Counted from the stretch's first letter, positions 44,016 through 52,680 are shown. The stretch: 64,000 bases of DNA from Prorocentrum cordatum (GCA_963575745.1 CAUYUJ010014210.1:209501-273500); one strand, 5' to 3'. Notes: generated by a model not told the origin, from the sequence alone. Numbers and translations are program-made.

Positions 44016-47000
44016 TCACGAGTCGGAAAGCGCTCGAGCAGCACGGCCAATCAGAGCGGAGAACTGCCCAGCCCGGGACCTGGCCTTCTCGTCCGCGTAC
44101 GCTCTGGCGAGGATGTTGCAGAGCTTTCGAGGATATGCTTCCGCCAACTTGGTGCGGAACCTGCCCGACGCGTCTTTCCCGGACAGCTCCTGATGCCTCT
44201 GCCCAGTGAGGACACAGACGGGCCCCACACACCTGAACTTGGCCAAGGGCGCCAGGTCGAGGAGAAACGCAACGATCTTGGTGCTCTTCCTCCAGGGCGC
44301 CCCGAACCGGCAGTACTCGATCACCTGGGCCGTGACCTGCCGGCGTTGGAGCAGGGACAGCATTGGCGGCAGCTGCCGCGCGTAGCTCAGCGCGGGGTTC
44401 TCGAGGGACCAGGGGACGAAACACTGGCAGCACAGCACGCAGAAGGATATCGTGAGCCGCGCGTACAAGTTGCCCCACTTCACTTTCTGGAAGTCGGCGC
44501 CCCCGACGGGGAGACTGGGCAGGCCCCAGACGTGCTCCTGGGACCGGAGCCGCGGGGGGCCGTTGGGGCGGTCTCGTGCCCGCGAGAAGGTCTCGCAGGG
44601 AAAGCCAGCATGCAGGCCGCAGACGAGCCCCGCCCGTATCCAGCCCCGAATGAGGCGGGCGTTCCTGGGGTCGCGCAGGTCGTAGGCGGGGCCGTACAAG
44701 ATGTCCCAACGCAAGGTGGGGACATTTCCCCGTTCCACGGCGTCGGACAGGTGGCCCGAGCCCGCGAACAGCTCGAGGAACACGGCGATGGTCGGCGCCC
44801 TCAGCGGCCCAAAGATGGCATCCGCCTCCCCCGCAGCACGGCGGGGAGCTCCCGAGCGGCCGCCGCGGCCGCCCGCTGCACGTCGGGCGGCAGGCGGCGC
44901 AGGAGGTCGGCCAGTCGCCCCCCGTGCTCGTAGCGGCGGAGGCTCCGAGCGGACCGCCACCGCCCGCGGCGCTGGATCTCCTCCAGCCGCCGGGCGCCGG
45001 TCGCGAAGTCGACGCTCGCCCCCGTGTGCCGGAAGCGGTAGGCGTCGAGCGGCCCGAGGGACCCCAGGCGCCAGGCTGCCGCGGCCTCGTCCAGGGCCCG
45101 GCGCAGGGCGCTGGGCGACAGATCCAGCAAGGGCCCCTCGCTGCGCTCCAGCCCCAGCTGCACCAGGGCGTCCGCGAGCGCCGCTTGCCGGTCGAGGTCG
45201 AGGACGATCGTCTGGTCGAACTCCTGGCTCTTGGACGGGGTCCGCATCTCGAACGGGTGGAGCAGGACCGATGTGGGGGTCCACTCGCGGGCTCCGCTGA
45301 AGGCCCCCGCCACCACGTCGCGGCCCCCTTGCAGGAATGGCTCTCCCGGGCGCAAGTACAGCTCCATCATCATGAGGATCGCCAGCGCGTGGGGTCTCAG
45401 CCCCTGGCAGATCATCCAGCACGCCAGCAGCGCCACCACGTCGTAGGGCAGGGGCAGGCGGCCCCCCGCTGGGGCAGCACGGCGCCAGCCTCGCAGGCAC
45501 TGCCGACAGATGGGCATCCGCCCGCCCCCCAGCCTGCCGAGGCGGGGCTCGGCCCACTGCACCGACGCCAGGAGCTTCTCGCCCGCGCTCAACGAGCCGC
45601 CCTCCATGAACATGATCTCCATCAAGCCCGCGGTGGCGTTGTCCCACTCCTCCTCGGTGATCGGGTGGTCCCCGCGGGAGTTGCAGAACCTGCGCAGGGC
45701 GGCCAGGTAGAGAGAGTACTGGGCCTGCGTCTTCGCCGACACCGAGGCCCTCCGAAGCAAACTCATCTGGGCCTCTGGGGCCCGCGCCGCAGCCAGCCCG
45801 GCAGCGCGCTCCGCCCGCGCCCGCGCCGCTGCCGCCCGCGGGCCCCCAGCTTCCAGGGGGGCCAAGGCCGGGCGGGAGGCCGACCCCGAGCTGGGCGGCG
45901 GCGGCAGGCGGCCCGCGGGGGTCCTCGACCTGTCGGACCTGCCGCGCGCCAGCATCGCGGCCCTCGTCGGCGGCGGCCGCGAGCTCGCGCCGCAGGCCGG
46001 CAAGCGGGTCGCTCGGCGCCGGACGGCCGCGCGACGGCCCGTCCGCAGGGTTGAGCTCCGACGCGATCCAGCGCGACCGTAGGAGGCTGCCGGTCCCCAA
46101 CAGCAGGGCGCCCAGTCGGCGGGTCACCGAGAGCATGCCATCGGAGGAGGACCGCCCCTTCGTGGCGGCCAGGGAGGCGGAGATCGAGTCCCCTATCACG
46201 AGCAGCCTCGAGCCCAAGTTGGCGACGGACCTCAGGAGGTGGCGAACCCCGTACAAAAGCGCCTCCGCTTCCAGGGCCGGCATAGACGTCGAGGGCCGTT
46301 TCCACCTCTGCCTCCCGCACACCCTCCAGGGGGCCCTCAAGAGGTCCAAGGGGACGTCCTCGAACGGCTTCCGGCGCCGGCGGTCGAACTCGCTTTCGGG
46401 TCGGTCGTGTCGAGACTGGGGCCGCACGAGCTCCATCAGGATCCGCCTGTCGGCCTCCCCTTCACCCCCGTGCAGCTGCGCAGCGGCCGCGGCGAAAGCG
46501 CGCTCACGGGGTGGCCGCCCCTCCCGGGCCGCCTCCCGAGCCCCAGCACGCTCCGAGTGACGGCAGGCCTCCTTGACCAGGGCCACCGGCGGTCGTCCCC
46601 GAACGGCCCCAAGGCCCCACGGCGACGCGTCCACCACGACGACGTCCGGACAGGTACCCGCTGAAGCGTTGACCCAGATGAGCGGGGCGATACGGTCCCA
46701 GATGTCGAGCTCCTTTCGTGCTGAGGCCCAGAGGGCCCGAGGCCCCCGGGCTGGGCATCTCCGCGCGGCCTCACAGAACCTGTAACAATATTTGAAGACG
46801 CTGAGCGACTCTCGCCTACACAGGCCGATGAAGCACAGATGGCCCAGGAGGCGCTCCAAGTCCCCTCCAGAGACCGAGGCCCGCGCCAAAAGACCCCGAA
46901 TGGCGAGACGAGCCTTCCAGACACGCTCGGGGGTCGGGCGGAAGGTGCGCCGAAGGCAATCGATTTCCCACCCCAGCGCGACGGCCCGATCGCATGAGAC

Positions 47001-48296
47001 AGACTCTTTATGCAGAGGCAGCCCGCGAGACTCGAGGGCACGAGACACTCCTGCCAAGCGCTCGCGGACAACCGCTTCGCTCGTCGAAATCACAACATAG
47101 TTATCAACGTACTGCGCGCGAGGGGAGGAGGCGAGGGGAGGCGGAGGGGAGCCGTCCGCGAGCCGGGCTGCAGCAGGGGATCCTCCCTCCTCGGCCGCCC
47201 GCTCGTGGATCGCCTGGCACCACCAGAGGGCCCAGGACCAGCCCATGGGCAGGGCTCGCATCCGAGGGGTGACCCAGGTCCCCGGGGACACCCGGACTCC
47301 CTGGACATGAGAGATGCCCGCCCACGAGGCCCGAATTTTACGCAGCCCGAAAAACTGGCGGAGCCCCTCCGGGAGCTCCATGTGATAGACAGCGTCTTTT
47401 ATATCGACCTGGCCGATAAACGCGGGCTGACCGAAGGATTCGTCGTCATGCACCTGGGCGAGGGTATCGCCAGACACTAAGCTGACAGGGGCGGGCGGCT
47501 CGAAATGCTGATTAGACCGTCGACGGTCGACGACCAGGCGCTGCTTGCCGCGCCCCTTCTTTACAAAGAAGCAATCCACCACCTCGGTAGCTCGCTCGAG
47601 CGTCAACTCGGCTACGCCAGCCTCGACCAATCGCTGAATGAATTCGCCGTACAGAGAGGGGGGGTGGAGGCGAGGGTCACCGTAGGGCCGAAGGGGGCCC
47701 GAGTCCTTTAATTTCGTTCGAGCCACGTCGGTGGGCAAAACTTGCGACTCAGCAAAGCGTGCAACAGTGCTTTCCCCGCCGGATCCCCAGAGCCGAGCGA
47801 GCGGAGTCGGGGCAGACCCAGCTGCCGGGAGGGACACGCGGGAGGCTTCATAGCCCACGGGGCCCCCCCCTGCGTCGTAGGGGAGGCCGAGGCGCAGCGC
47901 CTGGAGGGCTGCCGCCTGCGAAAGATCATCCGGGGGAGGCCCCAGGAAAGAGACAGAGGATTCAACATGCTCGAGCATATGCTGCTGCCCGAGGCTCAGA
48001 TCAGCAGGTACAGGTACCCCATCACGGCGGCCGTATATCGTGTTGAGACCCTCCAAGCACCGAAGAACGTCGGCGTGACGACGCTGCCGACGGCCGACTC
48101 TCTGCCGGCAACCTCGCGAGAGCCCAGGTGCAGGTGGCCCCGACGAGGTGAGCAGCTCCGTGGGGAAAGGCAGCAGATCCCTTCCCACGTTCCTGCCAAA
48201 ATCTCCCGGCGGCGCGACGGCGTGCCGAGCATCCCCAGTCATGTTGGGATCCCCCCCACCAGACCTGAGGGACGTCTGGGGGGGGCGGTCGAGCAT
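44016..48296 (-). CDS. Pol of tyrosine-recombinase retroelement: RT, RNase H and C-terminal methyltransferase-like domain
   Basis: One uninterrupted frame of 1426 codons from the ATG at 48296. This start is chosen because it overlaps the Gag stop as TGATG, allowing reinitiation. Residues from that ATG: RT about 215-470, with QRLVVDRRRSNQHF, the first catalytic Asp in VDIKDAVYHM (298) and YVDN at 396-399 where most RTs have YxDD; RNase H about 545-760, with DASPWG (556), the Glu in MPALEAEALL (676), GDS (703) and NPAD (752). The stretch about 770-1160 lies over the recombinase gene in another frame and reads as Gly/Pro/Arg-rich filler. From about 1165 a cytosine-methyltransferase-like domain follows: FLELFAGSGHLS (motif I), GFPCETFS (motif IV Pro-Cys), SLENPALS (motif VI), then FGAPWRKSTK. 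It copies element RNA to DNA and may methylate DNA. The open filler suggests either overlapping genes or frameshifted synthesis. Confidence 0.85.
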   Translation of the reverse strand: MLDRPPQTSLRSGGGDPNMTGDARHAVAPPGDFGRNVGRDLLPFPTELLTSSGPPAPGLSRGCRQRVGRRQRRHADVLRCLEGLNTIYGRRDGVPVPADLSLGQQHMLEHVESSVSFLGPPPDDLSQAAALQALRLGLPYDAGGGPVGYEASRVSLPAAGSAPTPLARLWGSGGESTVARFAESQVLPTDVARTKLKDSGPLRPYGDPRLHPPSLYGEFIQRLVEAGVAELTLERATEVVDCFFVKKGRGKQRLVVDRRRSNQHFEPPAPVSLVSGDTLAQVHDDESFGQPAFIGQVDIKDAVYHMELPEGLRQFFGLRKIRASWAGISHVQGVRVSPGTWVTPRMRALPMGWSWALWWCQAIHERAAEEGGSPAAARLADGSPPPPLASSPRAQYVDNYVVISTSEAVVRERLAGVSRALESRGLPLHKESVSCDRAVALGWEIDCLRRTFRPTPERVWKARLAIRGLLARASVSGGDLERLLGHLCFIGLCRRESLSVFKYCYRFCEAARRCPARGPRALWASARKELDIWDRIAPLIWVNASAGTCPDVVVVDASPWGLGAVRGRPPVALVKEACRHSERAGAREAAREGRPPRERAFAAAAAQLHGGEGEADRRILMELVRPQSRHDRPESEFDRRRRKPFEDVPLDLLRAPWRVCGRQRWKRPSTSMPALEAEALLYGVRHLLRSVANLGSRLLVIGDSISASLAATKGRSSSDGMLSVTRRLGALLLGTGSLLRSRWIASELNPADGPSRGRPAPSDPLAGLRRELAAAADEGRDAGARQVRQVEDPRGPPAAAAQLGVGLPPGLGPPGSWGPAGGSGAGAGGARCRAGCGAGPRGPDEFASEGLGVGEDAGPVLSLPGRPAQVLQLPRGPPDHRGGVGQRHRGLDGDHVHGGRLVERGREAPGVGAVGRAPPRQAGGRADAHLSAVPARLAPCCPSGGPPAPALRRGGAAGVLDDLPGAETPRAGDPHDDGAVLAPGRAIPARGPRRGGGGLQRSPRVDPHIGPAPPVRDADPVQEPGVRPDDRPRPRPASGARGRPGAAGAGAQRGALAGSVAQRPAPGPGRGRGSLAPGVPRAARRLPLPAHGGERRLRDRRPAAGGDPAPRAVAVRSEPPPLRARGATGRPPAPPAARRAAGGRGGRSGAPRRAAGEADAIFGPLRAPTIAVFLELFAGSGHLSDAVERGNVPTLRWDILYGPAYDLRDPRNARLIRGWIRAGLVCGLHAGFPCETFSRARDRPNGPPRLRSQEHVWGLPSLPVGGADFQKVKWGNLYARLTISFCVLCCQCFVPWSLENPALSYARQLPPMLSLLQRRQVTAQVIEYCRFGAPWRKSTKIVAFLLDLAPLAKFRCVGPVCVLTGQRHQELSGKDASGRFRTKLAEAYPRKLCNILARAYADEKARSRAGQFSALIGRAARALSDS
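44801..46003 (-). CDS. Tyrosine recombinase of the retroelement
   Basis: 400 codons in a different frame from Pol, lying exactly between the RNase H and methyltransferase parts. After an Ala/Arg-rich leader, the core-binding part starts near MSLLRRASVSAKTQAQYSLY (residue 80). The catalytic part shows the expected residues: YLRPGEP (Arg218), AYRFRHTGAS (Arg325, His326; the usual first His of HxxR is Tyr322), RRGRW (Trp349 at the His/Trp site) and RRYEH (Tyr358, the presumed nucleophile). Such enzymes integrate a circular cDNA by strand exchange through a 3' phosphotyrosine. The stop at 44801-44803 falls about 8 codons before methyltransferase motif I in the Pol frame. The start is uncertain: the ATG at 46003, the ATG at residue 80, or frameshifting from Pol are all possible. 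Confidence 0.82.
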   Translation of the reverse strand: MPACGASSRPPPTRAAMLARGRSDRSRTPAGRLPPPPSSGSASRPALAPLEAGGPRAAAARARAERAAGLAAARAPEAQMSLLRRASVSAKTQAQYSLYLAALRRFCNSRGDHPITEEEWDNATAGLMEIMFMEGGSLSAGEKLLASVQWAEPRLGRLGGGRMPICRQCLRGWRRAAPAGGRLPLPYDVVALLACWMICQGLRPHALAILMMMELYLRPGEPFLQGGRDVVAGAFSGAREWTPTSVLLHPFEMRTPSKSQEFDQTIVLDLDRQAALADALVQLGLERSEGPLLDLSPSALRRALDEAAAAWRLGSLGPLDAYRFRHTGASVDFATGARRLEEIQRRGRWRSARSLRRYEHGGRLADLLRRLPPDVQRAAAAAARELPAVLRGRRMPSLGR

Positions 48297-49796
48297 CACC
48301 CCTGGTCCTTCCCCTGGCCCTGCCTCCGCCGGCCCAGCGACTCCCGGGCCTCGCGCGCCTTCAGGAGGCTCTTGGCCAGCGAGGCGTCGCGCTCCAGCTC
48401 CTGCTTGGCGCTCTCGAGGAGCGCGGGCGACACCATGAGCCTCGACTCGGCCCGGGCGGTGGCGCCGAAGGCGGCCTGCTCGTCGGCGGTGAGCCTTCCC
48501 CCGGAAGAGCCCGCCGTCCTCTCGCGCAACTTGTCGCTGTAGCAATACTCGATCGTCTGGAGCCGGCGGAACATCATCTCCACCGACAGGATGTTGGACG
48601 CGTCCACCTGATCATGCTGGAGCAACGCCTTCAAGTAGCTGATCACGCTGGCGTACTCCTCCATGCCCCACTGGGTGTCCTGCAGGCCGCACAGCTTCTT
48701 GAAGTGCTCGAAGTGGGACTCGAGCGAGCGCCCCTCGCCCGCAAGGTGCTCGAGGCACCACATGGTCGTCCTCGGCGCGATGAAGTCGGGGAGGTGCTCC
48801 TGGCGGCAGCTCTCGACGAGGTTCTCGAGCGTCCGGAAGGGCCTGCCCGCGCGATCGAGGCGGACCGGCAGCAGGCGACAGTCGGGCGCCACCGCCCGGT
48901 CGGCGAAGTCCGACTCGTCACCGATGGCCACCCACTCGACGAAGAGAGACGACCCGTCTGCGAGCAGGACGACTCCGCGGGCGGGAGTGCCCGCCCCAGC
49001 GAAGCCCGCTGGAGGGATGATCACATCGCCGTAGTGGTACCCCCTCCACTCCTGGGCGACGCGCCAGTTCCCCACAGGGGCGGGGGCGGCGTCGCCAGCG
49101 CCTCCCGCCAGCACCAGGGGTCGGGCCCCCCCGACCACGGCCGCCGCGAGCGCTGCTCCCGCGGGCGCCGGCGCTCCGCCCGCCTCCCCGCCGCCCGCGG
49201 CCGGCGCAGCCCCCGCGGCCGCACCTCCTCGGCGCATCACCCCGCCCGGCAGGGGCGCGGGTGCCGGGGCGACGGGCGCCGCGGCGGGCGGCGGGCCCCC
49301 CGCTGGCACCACGACCCCCTCCGCCCGGCGGCCCGGCGGCGGGGGCCCCCGCGGCAGGGGCGGGCCCGACGGCGGCAGCCGGCGCCCCCGGCGCAGCCCA
49401 GGGCCACGCCTCGAAGACGGGCGCCGGCACGGCCACGCCCGGGTGGCGCCGAGCAAAGCAGCGCCGAGCCTCGGCCTGGGCGTCGGGGAGCCAGGCCGCC
49501 ACCTCCGCCGCGGTCGGGGGGCTCGCGAAGCGGTAGGCCCGCACGACGCCCGGTGGCCTGGGGGCCAGGGCGGGCGCCCACCTCACCGCGCTGATGTCGG
49601 CCGACGTCCCGTCCACCACCTCGCACTGTACCTGGTGGTCCGGCGATACCAAGATCGCGTCACTCGGACAGGACACCACCCGACCCAAGTTCCAGCGCTG
49701 GTGCCACAGGGGCGCCCCCGGGACTGCATACAGGAGGTACGCCACCTGGTCCACTCCGTCCAGCGCGGGCACGGCGCCGGCGGCAGCAGCAGCCAT
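48296..49796 (-). CDS. Gag-like protein of the retroelement, with one frame change
   Basis: The ATG at 49796 opens MAAAAAGAVPALDGVDQVAY, LLYAVPGAPLWHQRWNLGRV, then a Pro/Ala-rich linker. Within that linker (about 49300-49345, rich in G and C runs) the plausible coding moves to a second frame, which continues VGNWRVAQEWRGYHYGDVII, PDFIAPRTTMWCLEHLAGEG, HFEHFKKLCGLQDTQWGMEE and ends at 48296 in a basic tail RRRQGQGKDQG. The helical C-terminal part resembles the capsid-like proteins that precede pol in dinoflagellate retroelements. The frame change may be a programmed shift, a sequencing slip in a homopolymer, or a mutation. The stop overlaps the Pol ATG as TGATG. Confidence 0.65.
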
Positions 49797-50097
49797 CGCT
49801 CCACCTCCCAAGGTCGCCGAGCGCGATGCCGATCACGAGCGACGCCACGGTCGTCCCCCAGGCCGCTGCCACCGTCGGGGCCGCGGGCGCCGCGGGGGCG
49901 CGAACCCGCTCCTGCAGCGGGCACTGGGGAGCCGGCGCCCCTGGGCAGGCCGGGCAGGGCGGCACCGCGGGGCAGGCGCAATGGCAGTCCGGGCACTCCA
50001 GCGCCGGGCACGGCGGCGGCGGGGGTGCCCGACTCAACCAGGAGGCCACGCCGTGCGATAGCTGGGTGAGGGCTCCGACCGCCCACGGAGGCACCAT
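49660..50097 (-). CDS. Small Cys-rich, membrane-segment ORF at the element 5' end
   Basis: The ATG at 50097 lies 16 bp from the inner edge of A1 and is the first on the element strand. It reads MVPPWAVGALTQLSHGVASW, then a Cys-Pro-rich stretch (CPALECPDCHCACPAVPPCP, ACPGAPAPQCP), then a hydrophobic GTTVASLVIGIALGDLG. Beyond about residue 100 it overlaps Gag in another frame and is probably not informative. Function unknown; the CPxC repeats could bind metal. It could be a genuine accessory ORF or the start of Gag if a frameshift joins them. Confidence 0.4.
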   Translation of the reverse strand: MVPPWAVGALTQLSHGVASWLSRAPPPPPCPALECPDCHCACPAVPPCPACPGAPAPQCPLQERVRAPAAPAAPTVAAAWGTTVASLVIGIALGDLGRWSDGCCCRRRRARAGRSGPGGVPPVCSPGGAPVAPALELGSGGVLSE

Positions 50098-50112
50098 GCC
50101 CCCGTGGGGAAA

Positions 50113-50194
50113 AGCTTGAGCGAAACGTCAACGGAAGATCGCAGACGGGCGGCCAGCAACGCTTCCCAAGGAGCAACCCTGTTCAGAGAACGAT
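50113..50194 (-). repeat. A1 terminal repeat of the retroelement
   Basis: 82 bp identical to A2. It is the 5' terminus on the element strand; outside it the sequence changes at once to TTAGGAGGGGGAGGAGG. At its inner edge the minus strand reads CCGTTGACGTTTCGCTCAAG (50134-50115), which shares CCGT, TTT and GCTCAAG with the dinoflagellate spliced leader. Confidence 0.92.
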
Positions 50195-50196
50195 TT

Positions 50197-50405
50197 AGGA
50201 GGGGGAGGAGGAGGAGGAGGAGGAGGAGGAGGAGGAGGAGGAGGAGGAGGAAGAGGAAGAGGAGGAGATGGAGGAGGAGGAGGAAAAGGAGGAGGAGGAG
50301 GAGGAGGAGGAGGAGGAGGAGGAGGGGAGAGGAGGAGAAGGAGGAGGAGAAGGAGGAAGAGAAGCAGGAGGAGGAGGAAGAAGAGGACCAGGAGAAGAAG
50401 GAGGA
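50197..50405 (+). repeat. (GGA)n microsatellite, right flank of the retroelement
   Basis: GGAGGAGGA repeats with GAAGAG interruptions, in the same orientation as the left flank at 43318-43577. Confidence 0.93.
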
Positions 50406-50975
50406 GGCTCGACTTGGGTCGTTCCTAAAGGCTGGTGCAACACTTGGTCCTCCAAATAAAGTCAGGTCCCGCAGAGGCTGATGAGGCTGCTGGATCGCCA
50501 GTCGGCCCGAATCGACCACTCTGAATCGGTCCCCGACCGTCAGACCGAGGACCTTCAGCACTTCGTCCCGCCCGCCCACCTCCGCCCCTTTCCACGTCGG
50601 ACGCGTCTGGCCGACCGCGCTGGAGGGGCTGCAGCGGCCCGGGCCTGCTCGAGCAGGCTTGCTCTCGCCGCTGGCAGCACACCCTGGTGGCAACTTAAAC
50701 GAAAACACTCCGCCGTGAAAGATAGAATCGGTGAAACTAGGACTCGGTTAAACTAGATCCGCAATCTAGGTGTCCGACTTCCGCATTTCCTAAAGCATAC
50801 TTCAATATGAGACTGGTTTCCTTCCGCCCCAACATACGCGTGCATCTGGTAGTGTGGCGGTCGGCTCGGCTGCGCTGACTTTGCTCTGATTGGGGCCCAT
50901 ACATACGCGATCATTCTAGCGTGAGTCTGCACGGTCAGACCAATCCAGATCTATCCAGGGTCAGTCTGGAATCAG
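50406..50975. other. Interval without recognisable gene
   Basis: Low-repeat sequence. No coding or RNA feature recognised. Confidence 0.4.
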
Positions 50976-51235
50976 CTGACTGACCCCAGACTGACCCCAG
51001 ACTGACCCCGGACTGACCCTGGACTGACCCCGGACCGGCCCCGGACGGACCCCGGACTGACCCCGGACTGACCCCGGACGGACTGACTCAGGACGGACCC
51101 CGGACCGGCCCCGGACGGACCACGGTCTGACCCCGGACTGACCCCGGACGGACTGACCCCGGACTGACCCTGGACTGGACTGACCCCGCACTTACCCCGG
51201 ACTGACCCTGGACTGAACCCAGACTACAATGGCAA
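50976..51235 (+). repeat. ~10-bp GACTGACCCCG minisatellite
   Basis: About 22 units of GACTGACCCCG/GACGGACCCCG with occasional longer steps, preceded by GGTCAGTCTGGAATCAGCTG. The minus-strand frame (Arg-Gly-Gln-Ser-Val repeats) is an artefact. Confidence 0.9.
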
Positions 51236-51483
51236 CAACAACATAATCTCAGCAACGCTCCTGGGGACACACGCTTAATATTCAGGCCCCGGCTCGGTAA
51301 AATTAGACTCGGTAAAAATAGATCTCGGCTAAACTAGGTCGGAATCTGGTATCAAGTTTAAACGAGTCTACCCCCGATCTGTAATGGGGGAACTCACCAT
51401 TGCAGATCCGTCGAAACTGGTCCTGAGTGCCTTTCCCGACACGGCCATGACACACGGAGGCAGCCGACGACGTTAACTTACCG

Positions 51484-52122
51484 TCAGAGCTCGCTGCACC
51501 GCGCCGACAGCAGAACCAAAGGACCAAAGAAGCTTGACCTTCGGAGTGGCGCCCTCAACTTCACACTGCAGTGAAAGGCGCCGCTGCCATCTAAACCTGA
51601 GCCCAGGGTAGTCCTCCCACCCAGGCCCCACTCCCAGGCCCAGCTCCTCCGCCCCAAACCCCCAGGATCCTCGGGCGGCTCCTGGCTGGGGCTCGTTGGG
51701 CTGTCGGTGGGCGGCGCCCGGGTCGGGGCGGCCCGGCGCTTCGCCGGGTAGCATTCCATGAGACCCTCGTGGTCCTGGCCATCAGCCTGGATGTGCGCCT
51801 CTGCGGCCCACGCCGCAGCCTCGCGCGCGCACAGCTCCAGGCCTCGCCGTGGCTGGTAGCCAGTTGGGTCCACACCGTGAGCTGCAGCATCTCTCTTAGC
51901 ATATTCGTCCGCCAAACCATTGGCTGCAAACTCCCATTCCGTGGTCTGTCCTGCATCAGCGTCTGCAAGCGTGTACTGGGTTCTAATATTGTGCATGCGG
52001 ATGTCGGTACGCATGTTGATAGCATGGTCCTCGGCATCCCTCGCTGTTCGTCGAGGTGCTACAGCAATCGGGACGGGCCCGCATGCCGCTGCCACAAGCC
52101 TACCGAACCGATCTACCTGCAC
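51484..52122 (-). pseudogene. LINE RNase H C-terminal fragment
   Basis: The minus strand is open for 212 codons. Residues about 30-90 read DHAINMRTDIRMHNIRTQYT, AGQTTEWEFAANGLADEYAK and RDAAAHG. NGLADEYAKRDAAAHG matches the end of RNase H domains in non-LTR retrotransposons, where the Asp of the (G)N-x-x-AD motif is the last catalytic residue. Upstream of 52122 the sequence turns into an 84-bp tandem array with no RT, so this is a truncated remnant. Confidence 0.55.
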
Positions 52123-52187
52123 GACCGCCCAGCCCGCTCGAATCGTGGAACCTGCGGCAAATTTGTAGAAGAAATGCGCGCGGCACT

Positions 52188-52680
52188 AAAGCGAGAACCA
52201 CAGTTTGAACAAGAACCGATCTCCATCCCTGAAGCTGTCGCAAACGTGTACAACGAATTTGTGTGGCGCTGAGGCGAGAGCCGCATTTTGAAAACAACCC
52301 ACCGCCCATCCTTGAAGCTAATGCAAACGTGTAAAGAATGGTGCGCGGCGTTAGCGCGAAAACAACATATTCAAAACGAACCGCCCCCCACCCGTAAAGT
52401 GTCTAGAAACTTTCAAGACGAATGTGCGCGGCGCCGACTGGAGACCCCACAGTTTGAACACGGCCCGCCCTCCATTCGTGAGAGTCGTGCACAACTTTCA
52501 AACCGAACGTGCGAAACGCGCAAGCGAGAGCCACATTTTGAAAACCGCCCGCCCTCCACCCGTGAATATTTTACAAATGCACGCGGCGCTACAAGCGAAA
52601 ATAACATGTTGAAGACCACCCGCCCTCCATCCGTGAATTGCTGGCAAATTGTCAGCCTCAGGATCATACTTGGTGAGGAC
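52188..52680 (+). repeat. ~84-bp tandem array, about six diverged copies
   Basis: Units begin GCGAGAACCACAGTTTGAAC, GCGAGAGCCGCATTTTGAAA, GCGAAAACAACATATTCAAA and similar at about 52188, 52273, 52356, 52439, 52524 and 52594, each continuing CCGCCCTCCATCCGTGAA and TGCAAACGTGT. The last ends in an inverted C motif (GAGGACGTCTCGAGCGAAAC, about 52675). Confidence 0.82.

Larger units (their letters stand above)
43581..50194 (-). mobile_element. Ngaro/PAT-type tyrosine-recombinase retrotransposon, nearly complete (~6.6 kb)
   Basis: Read on the minus strand, the order is A1 (50194-50113), a small Cys-rich ORF, Gag, Pol (RT, RNase H), tyrosine recombinase in a second frame, a methyltransferase-like domain, B1 (43959-43832), A2 (43825-43744) and B2 (43710-43581). 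Split direct repeats in the order A1-ORFs-B1-A2-B2 together with RT, RNase H and a tyrosine recombinase define the Ngaro/PAT group of DIRS-like elements. These replicate through a circular DNA joined B2 to A1 and integrate by recombinase, not by DDE integrase, so no target-site duplication is expected. Both flanks are (GGA)n, so it appears inserted inside one microsatellite. A1 and A2 are identical over 82 bp and Pol has no stop, so the insertion may be recent. One frame change in Gag is the only visible defect. Confidence 0.88.

Noticed and set aside
44016-48545. Extending Pol upstream of the ATG at 48296 to 48545
   Set aside because: The extra 83 codons overlap the Gag C-terminus in another frame and read as Arg/Gly/Ala filler; the TGATG overlap gives a better start.
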